A DNA stretch of 64,000 bases from Paucimonas lemoignei (GCF_004342585.1 NZ_SLZQ01000016.1:19319-83318), one strand, 5' to 3'. Positions 8,120 to 16,659 are shown, counted from the stretch's first letter. Numbers and translations: made by a program. Notes: a model not told the origin generated them from the letters alone.

Positions 8120-10405
8120 TCAAGCGTTCGTCACCTTCTGCAATTTCGCCACGCCCAGATCCAGCAGCTTCATGCCATGCCGGCCGAAGTTGATGTGGGC
8201 GCGCGCATTGCCGCCGCCACCTTCGATATTGACGATCACGCCTTCGCCGAACTTCTGGTGGAACACCGTCTCGCCTGCCTTCCAGCCGATATCCTTGCCG
8301 CTGAATTGCTGCGCGATGGCATTCGCCCCGGCTTGCGGCGCATCGTCCCATGCCGCCTTGGCGGTATGGCCGAACCAGCGGTGCTGCACTTGCGGCGACA
8401 GCCACTTCAGGCATTCGTCCGGCAACTCATCAAGGAAGCGCGACTTCATGTTGTAGCGCGTCTGGCCGTGCAACATGCGGGTTTGCGAAAAGCTCAGATA
8501 GAGCCGCTTTTTCGCGCGCGTGATCGCCACGTACATCAGGCGGCGCTCTTCTTCCAGGCCACCCTGCTCCTGCTGCGAATTCTCGTGCGGGAACAAGCCT
8601 TCTTCAAGACCCGTGATGAAGACAGCGTCGAACTCCAGTCCCTTGGCTGAATGCACCGTCATCAGTTGCAAGGCATCCTGGCCCACCTGCGCCTGGTTGT
8701 CGCCGGCTTCCAGCGAGGCATGCGACAGGAACGCCGACAGCGGCGACATCACGGTATGCAAGGGCGCATCGGCATCGACGATTTCCACACCGTCAGCGGT
8801 AGTGATGCCCGCGCCGGCAACAGCCTGCGCCTTCGGCCCGGCCAGGGCCGGCGTATCGATGCCAAAACCTTCTTCGCTGACGAACAGCATCGCCGCGCTG
8901 ACCAGCTGCTCCAGGTTTTCGATGCGGTCGGCGCCATCCTTGTCGCTTTGGTAGTGCATCATCAAGCCGCTGCGCTCCAGCACGACCTTGACCATTTCCT
9001 GCAACGGCAGGTTTTGGGTTTCAAAACGCGCGGACTCAATCAATTTCACGAATCCGCCCAGCGAGGTGCCTGCCTTGCCGGCCACATAGGCCACTGCCGC
9101 ATACAGTGAAATGCCGTACTGGCGCGCGGCATCCTGCAACTGTTCCAGCGAACGTGCGCCGATGCCACGCGTTGGAAAATTCACCACGCGCAGGAAGGCG
9201 GAATCGTTGTGCGGGTTATCCATCAGCTGCAGGTAAGCGATCGCATGCTTGATCTCGGCGCGCTCGAAGAAGCGCTGGCCGCCATACACGCGATAGGGAA
9301 TCCCGGCGGTGAAGAGCGCATGCTCGATCACGCGCGATTGCGCATTTGAGCGGTACAGGATGGCGATCTCGCTTCTGGACATCCCCTCACCGATCAGGCT
9401 CTTGGTTTCCTCGATGATCCACTGCGCTTCCTGCAGATCGGACGACGCTTCATACACGCGCAGCGGCTCGCCATGGCCGGCATCGGTGCGCAGGTTCTTG
9501 CCGAGGCGCTTGCTGTTATGCGCGATCAGGCAATTGGCGCTATCCAGGATATGACCGTGCGAGCGGTAGTTCTGCTCCAGCTTGATGAGGTTCTGCACAT
9601 TGTAGTCACGCTCGAACGCCATCATGTTGCCGACATTGGCGCCGCGGAAGGCATAGATGCTCTGGTCATCGTCACCCACTGCGAACACCGCGCCATGCTG
9701 GCCCGCCATGAGCTTCAGCCACTTGTATTGCAAGTCATTGGTATCCTGGAACTCGTCGACCAGGATATGCGAAAAGCGGCGCTGGTAATGTTCGCGCAAG
9801 GGCTGGTTGCGGCTCAACAGTTCATACGTGCGCAAGAGCAGTTCGGCGAAATCCACCACGCCTTCGCGCTGACACTGCTGCTCATACATTTCATACAACT
9901 GGACGAACTTGCGGTTGAAGTCGTCGTAGGCATCGACTTCATGCGGGCGTAAGCCCTGCTCCTTGGCGCTATTGATGAAGTACATCAGGTTGCGCGGCGG
10001 GTACTTCTCATCGTCGATATTGTTCTGTTTCAGCAGCCGCTTGATCGCCGAAAGCTGGTCTTGCGAATCGAGGATCTGGAAAGTCTGCGGCAAGGCGGCG
10101 TCGCGGTAATGCGCGCGCAGCAAGCGATTGCACAAGCCATGGAACGTGCCGATCCACATGCCGCGTGTATTGATCGGCAACATGGCCGACAGGCGCGCCT
10201 GCATTTCCTTGGCCGCCTTGTTGGTAAAGGTCACGGCCAGAATGCCGCCCGGCGAGACTTGCCCGGTCTGGATCAGCCAGGCGATGCGGGTGGTCAGTAC
10301 GCGGGTCTTGCCCGAGCCGGCGCCAGCCAGAATCAGCGCGGATTGCGCCGGTAAAGTGACAGCGGCAAGTTGCTCGGGATTGAGATTGTGAAGAAGATTT
10401 TGCAT
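8120..10405 (-). CDS. uvrD: DNA helicase II (UvrD/PcrA type)
   Basis: SF1 3'-5' helicase of 761 residues for nucleotide-excision and mismatch repair. Motifs in order: Q-motif (LLHNLNPEQLAAV), Walker A (AGAGSGKTRVLTTR), DEFQDTN, GDDDQSIYAFRGA, LEQNYRS, LMTVHSAKGLEFDAVF and VAITRAKKRLYL. The C-terminus keeps the short Tudor-like tail (FGEGVIVNIEGGGGNARAHI) that binds RNA polymerase in PcrA/UvrD. The start ATG at 10405 matches the family; a 20-codon upstream extension is rejected. A perfect TATAAT (minus strand, 10417-10412) sits so close that the transcript would begin at or next to the ATG. I saw no LexA box. Confidence 0.96.
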   Translation of the reverse strand: MQNLLHNLNPEQLAAVTLPAQSALILAGAGSGKTRVLTTRIAWLIQTGQVSPGGILAVTFTNKAAKEMQARLSAMLPINTRGMWIGTFHGLCNRLLRAHYRDAALPQTFQILDSQDQLSAIKRLLKQNNIDDEKYPPRNLMYFINSAKEQGLRPHEVDAYDDFNRKFVQLYEMYEQQCQREGVVDFAELLLRTYELLSRNQPLREHYQRRFSHILVDEFQDTNDLQYKWLKLMAGQHGAVFAVGDDDQSIYAFRGANVGNMMAFERDYNVQNLIKLEQNYRSHGHILDSANCLIAHNSKRLGKNLRTDAGHGEPLRVYEASSDLQEAQWIIEETKSLIGEGMSRSEIAILYRSNAQSRVIEHALFTAGIPYRVYGGQRFFERAEIKHAIAYLQLMDNPHNDSAFLRVVNFPTRGIGARSLEQLQDAARQYGISLYAAVAYVAGKAGTSLGGFVKLIESARFETQNLPLQEMVKVVLERSGLMMHYQSDKDGADRIENLEQLVSAAMLFVSEEGFGIDTPALAGPKAQAVAGAGITTADGVEIVDADAPLHTVMSPLSAFLSHASLEAGDNQAQVGQDALQLMTVHSAKGLEFDAVFITGLEEGLFPHENSQQEQGGLEEERRLMYVAITRAKKRLYLSFSQTRMLHGQTRYNMKSRFLDELPDECLKWLSPQVQHRWFGHTAKAAWDDAPQAGANAIAQQFSGKDIGWKAGETVFHQKFGEGVIVNIEGGGGNARAHINFGRHGMKLLDLGVAKLQKVTNA

Positions 10406-10411
10406 CCCGAG

Positions 10412-10417
10412 ATTATA
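10412..10417 (-). promoter_or_regulatory. Putative uvrD -10 element abutting the start codon
   Basis: TATAAT ends 6 nt before the uvrD ATG, so initiation 6-7 nt downstream would give a leaderless mRNA. No good -35 is visible and no Shine-Dalgarno sequence is present. Confidence 0.45.
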
Positions 10418-10515
10418 GTCCTGCGGGAAGCTGGCAGGCGGATGCCAGGCAGATTTGGCAGGCAATTGCGCGACGATATTGCTTTTTCCTTATCGGAATC
10501 GTCTGCCTCTGCCAA

Positions 10516-10809
10516 TCAATTGACTGCACTTTTCAGAAACGATGGATAGCCGGCATCGGAAGTCGCCTTCTTCAGCTCATCGACATTGGTCTTGCTGTCG
10601 TCAAACACGACCACGGCTTCGCGCCGCTCATAGCTCACCTTGGCACTGGTCACGCCAGGAATCTTGACCAGCGCGGCCTTGATGGTGATGGGACAGGTCG
10701 CGCAATCCATGGTCGGCACGTTCAGCGACACTTTCTGCGACTTGGCCAACGCCAGCGGAGAAGCGCACAGCAAGGCGGCAATCAAGGGAACATACTGAAT
10801 TTTCAACAT
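10516..10809 (-). CDS. merP: Periplasmic mercury-binding protein MerP-like
   Basis: A 97-residue heavy-metal-associated (HMA) domain protein with a Sec signal peptide (MLKIQYVPLIAALLCASPLALA). The metal site is MDCATCP, the CxxC of MerP, followed by the usual ferredoxin-like pattern (GVTSAKVSYERREAVVVFDD, DAGYPS). MerP hands Hg(II) to MerT. The frame is open to 10929 inside merT, but the ATG at 10809 gives the signal peptide. It follows merT by 7 bp. No merA or merR is nearby, so the metal handled here may differ from mercury. Confidence 0.85.
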   Translation of the reverse strand: MLKIQYVPLIAALLCASPLALAKSQKVSLNVPTMDCATCPITIKAALVKIPGVTSAKVSYERREAVVVFDDSKTNVDELKKATSDAGYPSFLKSAVN

Positions 10810-10816
10810 GATCAAA

Positions 10817-11221
10817 TCAGTAAAAATAAGGAGCAAAAAGAGGAAACGATAGCAATGCGGCGATAAACAGCGCACAGCCCCAGAATATCCACTTGGTGGC
10901 GCGGCGGGTGGTGCCGCATGCTGCGCCATCCAGGGTGGAACACGCCTTGGCGGGCTTGAGAAAGATAAGATAGCCGGCCCAGATCAGCGCAGCAATCGCC
11001 ATGACAGTGAAGATCGGCGTATAGGGTTGCAAGGCTGTGAGATTCACCATCCAGGCGCCCGTGATCCCCACCAATACCAAGACCAGCGGCAATACGCAGC
11101 AGGTGGAGGCGATCAGGGTAGAGACCACGGCAAGCGCGATCAAGCCCCGGCTCGGGTCCTTTCCTTCCTTCCCGCCCGCAGCGTTCGGTATCGATGGGTC
11201 AGTTTGCGGCACTCTCGTCAT
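10817..11221 (-). CDS. merT: Mercuric transport protein MerT-like
   Basis: Inner-membrane protein of 134 residues with three hydrophobic segments. TM1 carries the vicinal Cys pair in STCCVLPLVLVLVGITGAW, and the loop between TM2 and TM3 has the second pair (KACSTLDGAAC), both characteristic of MerT. The N-terminal 27 residues are polar and longer than in Tn501 MerT. No upstream in-frame start is possible because of a TAG. It lies 61 bp after the transglutaminase gene on the same strand, probably in one transcript with it and with merP. Confidence 0.85.
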   Translation of the reverse strand: MTRVPQTDPSIPNAAGGKEGKDPSRGLIALAVVSTLIASTCCVLPLVLVLVGITGAWMVNLTALQPYTPIFTVMAIAALIWAGYLIFLKPAKACSTLDGAACGTTRRATKWIFWGCALFIAALLSFPLFAPYFY

Positions 11222-11282
11222 GGCTGGCTATGGCAAATGCGCGGGAATACATCAGGTAAGCTCGCGCATCTGCTTCTCAATC

Positions 11283-12404
11283 TCAAATTTCCCGGGCGCT
11301 GATCGTGTACTTGAAGGCATCCGGATCCAGCGGATCATAGGCTTCGCCATTGGTTTCCGCTTGCGGATACATCAGGAATCCCAGCTTGCCGGTCGAGGAA
11401 CCCGGCAGCTTGAGGTCATGGGCAAAGTTGTATGCCATCCAGTTGCCTTCCCAGCCGCCGAACAAGGCCTTGCGCACCGGCGCCACGACCGGATGATCCG
11501 GATCCTTGATCCATGTGCCGGTTTCCAGGCGCATGACCTTGCCGACATCGGCCGGGTCCATCGCCACCCAGCCATGCTTGCGCAGATACACTTCGGCGCG
11601 GCAATGCTGCGCGCCCTTCAAGGACGCCGGGTTGCCGCTCAATTCCTTGTAACCGAAGGCGCTGGGCACGAGGCGGATACCGTAGGCATCGCGGGCAGGC
11701 ACGCCGGCAGCACGGCACAGCGCGACGAACAAGGCATTGATGTCGCCGCACTTGCCGCCGAAATTACGCGTTTCCAGCATGGCTTTGACGTCACCAGTGC
11801 CGCAACCGCGCACTTTCGGCTCGCGATAGGTCGTCACGATGATCCAGTCGAAGATGCGCTGGACTTTTTCCACATCCGTGCGAGCGCCTTCGGTGATTTG
11901 CTTGGCTGTGACTTTCACGATGCCATCGAGCGGCATCAAGTCGGTCGGCTGCATCCACTTGCGCAAGCTGGCCGGCGTCTCCCGCACAGAGGAGGTCTTG
12001 GACCAGTCGGTGGCGCGGCTCTGGGTTTGCACGCGGCTGACGACTTCCAGCACGGGCGGCGCCGAGCCATCGAATTCAGCGATCACATACTTCGCGCCAT
12101 ACTTGCTATCCGCTTCGACCCGCACATTCTTGGCATTACCAGACCATGCGCTGGACAGCGAGCGCTGCCAATCCGTATTCACCGAAGGCAGCGGCACCCA
12201 CACCATGGACGTGCCGCCAGCCTTTTGCAGATTCACCTTGGTGGTCACTTCAAACAGGCGCCAGTTGCCGGGGCGTGGCTCGAAGCTGCGCTTTTCCTGT
12301 TGCTGCGCCAAGGCCATCGACGGCAGCGTACTGGCCAGCAATGCACCGGAGGTAGCCTTGAGCAACGAACGTCTTGTCTGATCTGGATTTTTCATCGGTT
12401 TCAT
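11283..12404 (-). CDS. Tat-signal transglutaminase-like protein
   Basis: Exported papain-fold protein of 373 residues. The N-terminus has a Tat-type signal (TRRSLLKATSGALLASTLPS, then MALAQQ). The transglutaminase core is at about residues 220-300: the Cys in GGKCGDINALFVALCRAAG, the His in AQHCRAEVYL and the Asp in GWVAMDPAD. The N-terminal 180 residues resemble the beta-rich region found before such domains. Activity could be peptidase, amidase or crosslinking. The start ATG at 12404 has a weak GATAG site; an ATG at 12395 is equally possible. It follows the TlpA-like gene by 78 bp. Confidence 0.8.
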   Translation of the reverse strand: MKPMKNPDQTRRSLLKATSGALLASTLPSMALAQQQEKRSFEPRPGNWRLFEVTTKVNLQKAGGTSMVWVPLPSVNTDWQRSLSSAWSGNAKNVRVEADSKYGAKYVIAEFDGSAPPVLEVVSRVQTQSRATDWSKTSSVRETPASLRKWMQPTDLMPLDGIVKVTAKQITEGARTDVEKVQRIFDWIIVTTYREPKVRGCGTGDVKAMLETRNFGGKCGDINALFVALCRAAGVPARDAYGIRLVPSAFGYKELSGNPASLKGAQHCRAEVYLRKHGWVAMDPADVGKVMRLETGTWIKDPDHPVVAPVRKALFGGWEGNWMAYNFAHDLKLPGSSTGKLGFLMYPQAETNGEAYDPLDPDAFKYTISAREI

Positions 12405-12482
12405 TTTTCTATCGTAAATAAAGCAATTAATTGGGAAATTCTGTCTGCCATGCCAAAGTTTTCCTGCTCGCTGAAGCGTCAA

Positions 12483-13064
12483 TCATTTCGCCTCAGGAGC
12501 ACCTCGACGCGACGTGCTTGTCGGCGGTTCTGCCAGCAGCCTGTCGATTGCTGGCTTGAGTCCGGAGTTTGCCCGATCCAGTTCGCCCATGATGCGCCAG
12601 CGGGGACGTCCCTGCTGATCGATCACGACAGTCGTCGGTAGTACGCCATTAGTCCATTTCTTGAAATACTCGCCCGACTTATCCATCAAGATTGGATAAT
12701 GGAACTGGTGTTCTCCGGAGAATCGCTGAATCACCCCGGCCGACTCCTTGAAATTGACCCCAAGAATAATCAGCTTACCCTTGTAGCTTTCGTTGGCAGC
12801 CAGTTCATTAAATACGGGCAATTCGTCAATGCAAGGCCCACACCAGCTTGCCCAAAAATTCAATACGACCACCTTGCCGCGCAGCGCATGCAGCTTCCAC
12901 TCTTTGCCATCCATGTCCGTTAATTGCAAGGGCGGCGCCGTGGCGTCACTTGGCCATCGCTGCAGTGAAACTTCCTTGGCTAGCAAAGGCTGGCTCAGCG
13001 CAGCAGTCACTGCCAGGATCATGGCAAGCATGGTGAAACGGCTGCGCGAACTCCTGGGTGGCAT
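12483..13064 (-). CDS. TlpA/ResA-like periplasmic thioredoxin
   Basis: Protein of 193 residues with an N-terminal export/anchor segment (FTMLAMILAVTAALSQPLLA) and a thioredoxin-like domain whose active site is NFWASWCGPCIDELP. The cis-Pro motif is NGVLPTTVVID. Such proteins reduce periplasmic disulphides, for instance in cytochrome c or metalloprotein maturation. The frame extends to 13250, but the ATG at 13064 gives a proper signal. It heads the minus-strand run with transglutaminase, MerT and MerP; a role in keeping Mer cysteines or the transglutaminase Cys reduced is plausible but unproven. Confidence 0.85.
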   Translation of the reverse strand: MPPRSSRSRFTMLAMILAVTAALSQPLLAKEVSLQRWPSDATAPPLQLTDMDGKEWKLHALRGKVVVLNFWASWCGPCIDELPVFNELAANESYKGKLIILGVNFKESAGVIQRFSGEHQFHYPILMDKSGEYFKKWTNGVLPTTVVIDQQGRPRWRIMGELDRANSGLKPAIDRLLAEPPTSTSRRGAPEAK

Positions 13065-13234
13065 GGCAATGTTTATATGCTGGTTCAAGGCTAAAAATCC
13101 GGGTAATGATAGCAGATCTGCTTTATCTGCCTCGGCCAGCGGTCTCACAAGCTGCCGGACCAGGTGCTGTCCAGCCCTGGCAAAAACAGGAGCAACATGG
13201 TTCAGACGAGACCACGTTTTTGAACCTGTCGTCA

Positions 13235-13263
13235 TTGCCAAAACATTCAATTCTGCGTAGTAT
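13235..13263 (+). promoter_or_regulatory. Putative sigma-70 promoter for the leader ORF and dapA-like gene
   Basis: TTGCCA, a 17-nt spacer and TAGTAT. Initiation is expected near 13270, about 30 nt before the 33-codon ORF. Confidence 0.55.
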
Positions 13264-13299
13264 CATTTTCCTCGTTTCGTTTCTTAAAGCCCAATAAAC

Positions 13300-13401
13300 A
13301 TGACCACCTTCATCGACCACGCATGCATGGAAAGCCTGTCGGCTAGCCTGCTCGCGCGCGTCCGTGCCGGTGGCAAATCCAAGAAACAGCCGCTCATCTG
13401 A
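13300..13401 (+). CDS. 33-residue ORF, possible leader peptide
   Basis: Encodes MTTFIDHACMESLSASLLAR followed by a basic tail containing GGKSKKQPLI. Third codon positions are strongly G/C-rich, as in true genes of this window. Three Lys codons lie close together just before the end (residues 26, 28, 29). The stop is 10 nt before a very stable hairpin and 142 nt before a DapA-family gene. No good Shine-Dalgarno site is visible. It may be a regulatory leader peptide responding to lysine, or an independent small protein; I do not recognise it as a known family. Confidence 0.45.
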   Translation: MTTFIDHACMESLSASLLARVRAGGKSKKQPLI

Positions 13402-13410
13402 CCGGGGCGC

Positions 13411-13529
13411 GCTGTCCCGTCAGGTGGGCTGACAGGACAGCAGGCGCAAAGGCAGATCGCACTTCACTCTTCCGCCGCACTTCTCGCTTCTGGCAACTCT
13501 TCCTGACAGGACCATGACGGTCAGTTTTT
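13411..13529 (+). promoter_or_regulatory. Possible attenuator: competing hairpins before the dapA-like gene
   Basis: Segment 1 (13411-13423, GCTGTCCCGTCAG) pairs with segment 2 (13429-13441) in a 12-bp stem with one mismatch. The 10-mer CTGACAGGAC in segment 2 recurs at 13503-13512, so segment 1 could pair there instead. The distal copy also forms a short hairpin with GTCAG (13520-13524) that is followed by five T. The pairings are mutually exclusive, as expected for attenuation. Confidence 0.45.
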
Positions 13530-13543
13530 CATGGAGTTTTGCA

Positions 13544-14410
13544 ATGACAGCTTTTGAAGGAATATGGGTACCGCTGGTGACGCCGTTTCGCAACCAGCAG
13601 ATCGATTTCGCCGCGCTCAAGGCGCTCGCGCGAGAGATGGCGCGTGCCGGCGTAAGCGGCCTGGTGGCATGCGGCTCGACCGGGGAAGCGGCGGCGCTCG
13701 ACAAGGAAGAACAGCTTACCGTGCTGGATGCCATGCTTGAAGCAGTGCCGGCATGCCAGGTCATGATGGGCCTGAGCGACAACAACCTCCCCGCCGCCCT
13801 GGCGCAGCTGCAGCGCATTCAGCAAAGACCTGTCGCGGGCGTGCTGGTGCCGCCGCCTTCCTACATCCGTCCTTCGCAGGCGGGCATCATTGAATACTTT
13901 CACCGGCTGGCCGACGCCGCCATCGTGCCTCTGGTCCTGTACAACATTCCATATCGAACCGGCGTCACGCTGCGCCTGGAGACAATCAGGACGCTGGCGC
14001 GGCATCCGCGCATCCAAGCCATCAAGGATTGCGGCGGCGACGCGCAGCTGAGCATGCACCTGATCCGCGATGGCGAACTGGCGGTGCTTGCCGGGGAAGA
14101 TCTGCACATATTTTCGACGCTGAGCCTGGGAGGCGCCGGCGCGATTGCCGCTTCTGCGCATGTGCACCCCGAGCTGTTCGTAAAAATGGCTGATTGCGCG
14201 CGGGATGGACGCGTGAAGGAAGCCAGACGGATATTTTATCGGCTGCTGCCCCTGATCGAATTGCTCTTTGCAGAACCCAATCCCGCTCCGGTGAAAGCCT
14301 TGCTGGCGGAAGCTGGCTGGATCGCCAACGAATTGCGTGCACCGATGCAGATCTCTTCTGCGGTCCTGACGCAACGGCTTATCGCTGCGCACGACGATTT
14401 GAGCATTTAA
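13544..14410 (+). CDS. dapA: 4-hydroxy-tetrahydrodipicolinate synthase family protein
   Basis: TIM-barrel aldolase of 288 residues of the DapA/NAL family. DapA condenses pyruvate with aspartate semialdehyde in the lysine/diaminopimelate pathway. Visible are CGSTGEAAAL (substrate loop; most DapA have GTTGE), YNIPYRTG with the catalytic Tyr, and AIKDCGGD with the Schiff-base Lys. The start at 13544 is set by GGAG 8 nt upstream; an in-frame ATG at 13514 adds ten residues without support. The GST variant leaves room for a related aldolase, so a second, canonical dapA may exist elsewhere in the genome. Confidence 0.8.
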   Translation: MTAFEGIWVPLVTPFRNQQIDFAALKALAREMARAGVSGLVACGSTGEAAALDKEEQLTVLDAMLEAVPACQVMMGLSDNNLPAALAQLQRIQQRPVAGVLVPPPSYIRPSQAGIIEYFHRLADAAIVPLVLYNIPYRTGVTLRLETIRTLARHPRIQAIKDCGGDAQLSMHLIRDGELAVLAGEDLHIFSTLSLGGAGAIAASAHVHPELFVKMADCARDGRVKEARRIFYRLLPLIELLFAEPNPAPVKALLAEAGWIANELRAPMQISSAVLTQRLIAAHDDLSI

Positions 14411-14551
14411 CTGCATTGCGGCTCAAGCCGTCCTCGGATCGTCTTCATGGAAGGCGGCTTGTCCATCTTTTATCAGAGCAGCATCGGCCGCCTGCCTGAG
14501 CGGCATCACCGCTGCCATGACGAAATGTTCAAAGCTGGAGTGAGCTCGAAG

Positions 14552-15919
14552 TCAAATTTTCTTTCCCGAGGATTGGGCATCGCTCAACGCGGAAAACTTT
14601 ACGGTGACACCGAGACCATGTCCACCCAGACCAGGTCCGAACGACACGTCGCCGCCGTATTGCTGCGCGATACGCTCGACCAGTGACAATCCCAAGCCGC
14701 TCCCTTCCACATTACTGCCGGACACCCGGAAAAAACGGTCGGCAAGACGCAGTCTGTCTTGCGGCGTGACGCCCGGGCCATCATCGCATACGCGCAATGC
14801 CACCCCTCCGCCTTCGCTTGCCACGCTGACTAGAATATTGCCACCCGCGCGGCCATACTTGACTGCGTTGTCCAGCAAATTATCGACCAGCATCGCCAGC
14901 GCCACGGGATTGCCTTGCAAAAGGCAGCCGGATTCCGCTTTCAGTTCAGGCTCCATGTCCCTGCGCATTGCTTCATCGGCAAAGCGAGCCACGCTCTCGG
15001 CCGCCACGTCGCTCAGATCCACCGTCTGCATGTCAGCCTTACCCGGCTGTTCCAGACGCGCCAACATCAGCAATTGTTGCACTAGTCGACTGGTGCGGTT
15101 GACGCCGGCAATCAGCTGCTGAATCGCATCGCGGCGCTGCCCTTCATCGGTGGCTGCCAAGGCGACTTCGGCCTGCACCTTGATCGCTGCCAGCGGCGTG
15201 CGCAACTCGTGTGCGGCATCGGCGGTAAAAGCGCGTTCTCGCTCCATCGATTGCGACACTCGCTGCAACAACTGATTGAGCGCTTGCACCAGCACCCTGG
15301 CTTCTGCCGGCACTTCCTCAAGCGGAAGCGGTTCGAGATTCTCTGCATCCCGCTTCGCCAGGAGCAGTGAGAGGGTTGTCATTGGCCGCAGCCCCTGTCC
15401 TACGCTAAACCATATCAGCAGACCCAATGCAGGCAAGGCGAACAGCAATACCTGCCCCATCCTGGCAGCAGACTCGCGAATCACCTTATCCCGCGCCCGG
15501 GCCGCTTCGAATACGCGCACCAGATAGCCACGCTCACTGTCCTGCAAGGCATAGCTGTGCCAGCCTCTTCCATCTGCCGTCAGCAACGCATAGCCGCGCC
15601 TGGCATCGAATTCAGCCGCGGGAGCACCGACGCTCTGCACCAGCAGCTTGCCGTCATCAGTCCAGACTTGAAAACCGATATGCCGCTTGGCCTCATGGTC
15701 ATCGTGCCGATTTTCCCGGGTCGCGGCGGCCAGCAAGGTCAGGCTGCGCAGATCGAGCAAGGCCAACGTGCGCGCATTTTCTTCCAGCCGCGCATCCGCC
15801 AATTCATATAACTCTTCGTGCGCTTCGAGATACCCGGCAAGCAGCATTGCCATCCACACTAGCAGCACACTGCCAAGAATCAAGCCAGCCAGCCGCCTGC
15901 GAATCGAAAACGTTTTCAT
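14552..15919 (-). CDS. Sensor histidine kinase, QseC/PmrB type
   Basis: Membrane kinase of 455 residues. TM1 is at about 10-30, a periplasmic sensor domain at 31-158 and TM2 at 160-178. A HAMP-like linker follows, then HisKA with phospho-acceptor His237 (DAAHELRTPLAA) and the ATPase boxes NLLDNAVKYG (N), DDGPGV (G1) and GSGLGLSLVERIA (G2). Its ATG overlaps the regulator's stop codon by 4 bp (ATGA), so the pair is translationally coupled. The ligand is unknown; the neighbouring PepSY and cytochrome b genes suggest an envelope or redox stimulus, which is inference. Confidence 0.93.
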   Translation of the reverse strand: MKTFSIRRRLAGLILGSVLLVWMAMLLAGYLEAHEELYELADARLEENARTLALLDLRSLTLLAAATRENRHDDHEAKRHIGFQVWTDDGKLLVQSVGAPAAEFDARRGYALLTADGRGWHSYALQDSERGYLVRVFEAARARDKVIRESAARMGQVLLFALPALGLLIWFSVGQGLRPMTTLSLLLAKRDAENLEPLPLEEVPAEARVLVQALNQLLQRVSQSMERERAFTADAAHELRTPLAAIKVQAEVALAATDEGQRRDAIQQLIAGVNRTSRLVQQLLMLARLEQPGKADMQTVDLSDVAAESVARFADEAMRRDMEPELKAESGCLLQGNPVALAMLVDNLLDNAVKYGRAGGNILVSVASEGGGVALRVCDDGPGVTPQDRLRLADRFFRVSGSNVEGSGLGLSLVERIAQQYGGDVSFGPGLGGHGLGVTVKFSALSDAQSSGKKI

Positions 15920-16581
15920 TGCGGCTCTTTCGGGATCATGTAACCGACGCCCCGCACAGTCTTGATCAAGTCGCTGCCCAATTTTTTGCGCAGGTTATGC
16001 ACATGGACTTCAATGGCATTGCTTTCCACTTCTTCATTCCAGCCATACAGGTTCTCTTCCAGCCGCGCACGTGACAATGCCATGCCGCGATGCTCGAGCA
16101 AGTCAACCAGGATCGCGGATTCGCGCGCCGACAGCTGCACTGCTTCCTTGCCGCGCAAGACTGTCAGGCTGTCCGGCTCCAGCGTCAGATCGCCGTAGCG
16201 GATGGTCGACATGCTGCGGCCATGGGCGCGCCGCAACAATGCGCGCAGCCGCGCCACCAGTTCGGCCAGATCGAAAGGTTTGACCAGGTAGTCGTCCGCC
16301 CCGGCCTCCAGCCCCGTTATCCTGTCCTGCACCGTGTCGCGCGCCGTCAACACCAGCACCGGAACGTCATTGCCGCGCTGGCGCAGCCGGGTCAGCAACT
16401 CCATGCCGCTCACCTTGGGCAAGCCGAGATCGAGCACCACGATCTCGTATTGCACGGTTTCCAGCGCGAGCTGCGCCTGCCGTCCATCCCTGGCCCAATC
16501 CACCGTAAAGCCAGCCTGGCGCAAGCCTGCCTCGATGCCATTGCCCAGCAAGGGATCGTCTTCCACCAGTAACAATCGCAT
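15916..16581 (-). CDS. OmpR-family response regulator, QseB/PmrA-like
   Basis: DNA-binding regulator of 221 residues: receiver domain with acid pocket EDD (7-9), phospho-Asp51 (VVLDLGLPK), the conserved Thr in VLTARD and Lys in YLVKPFDLAEL, then a winged helix (SARESAILVDLLEHRG, VHNLRKKLG, VRGVGYMI). The start ATG at 16581 has AGGAGG 7 nt upstream; an ATG at 16587 lies too close to that site. Two CTTAAG-type boxes in the adjacent intergenic region fit the PmrA/QseB class, implying autoregulation and control of the divergent PepSY/cytochrome pair. Confidence 0.93.
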   Translation of the reverse strand: MRLLLVEDDPLLGNGIEAGLRQAGFTVDWARDGRQAQLALETVQYEIVVLDLGLPKVSGMELLTRLRQRGNDVPVLVLTARDTVQDRITGLEAGADDYLVKPFDLAELVARLRALLRRAHGRSMSTIRYGDLTLEPDSLTVLRGKEAVQLSARESAILVDLLEHRGMALSRARLEENLYGWNEEVESNAIEVHVHNLRKKLGSDLIKTVRGVGYMIPKEPQ

Positions 16582-16642
16582 GCTCATTCCTCCTGCAGCA
16601 ACAGGCGAACTGTTGCTGATATTCGCGTTATGCCGTCACTTG

Positions 16643-16659
16643 CTTAAGACAATCTTAAC
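16643..16659. promoter_or_regulatory. PmrA/QseB-like box, regulator-proximal
   Basis: CTTAAG, 5 nt, CTTAAC: a direct repeat matching the PmrA/QseB consensus (two TTAA half-sites, 11-bp period), 62 bp upstream of the response-regulator start. Likely autoregulatory. Confidence 0.65.

Noticed and set aside
11037..12641. 534-codon plus-strand ORF across merT and the transglutaminase gene
   Set aside because: Antisense to clear families, with no recognisable protein features.
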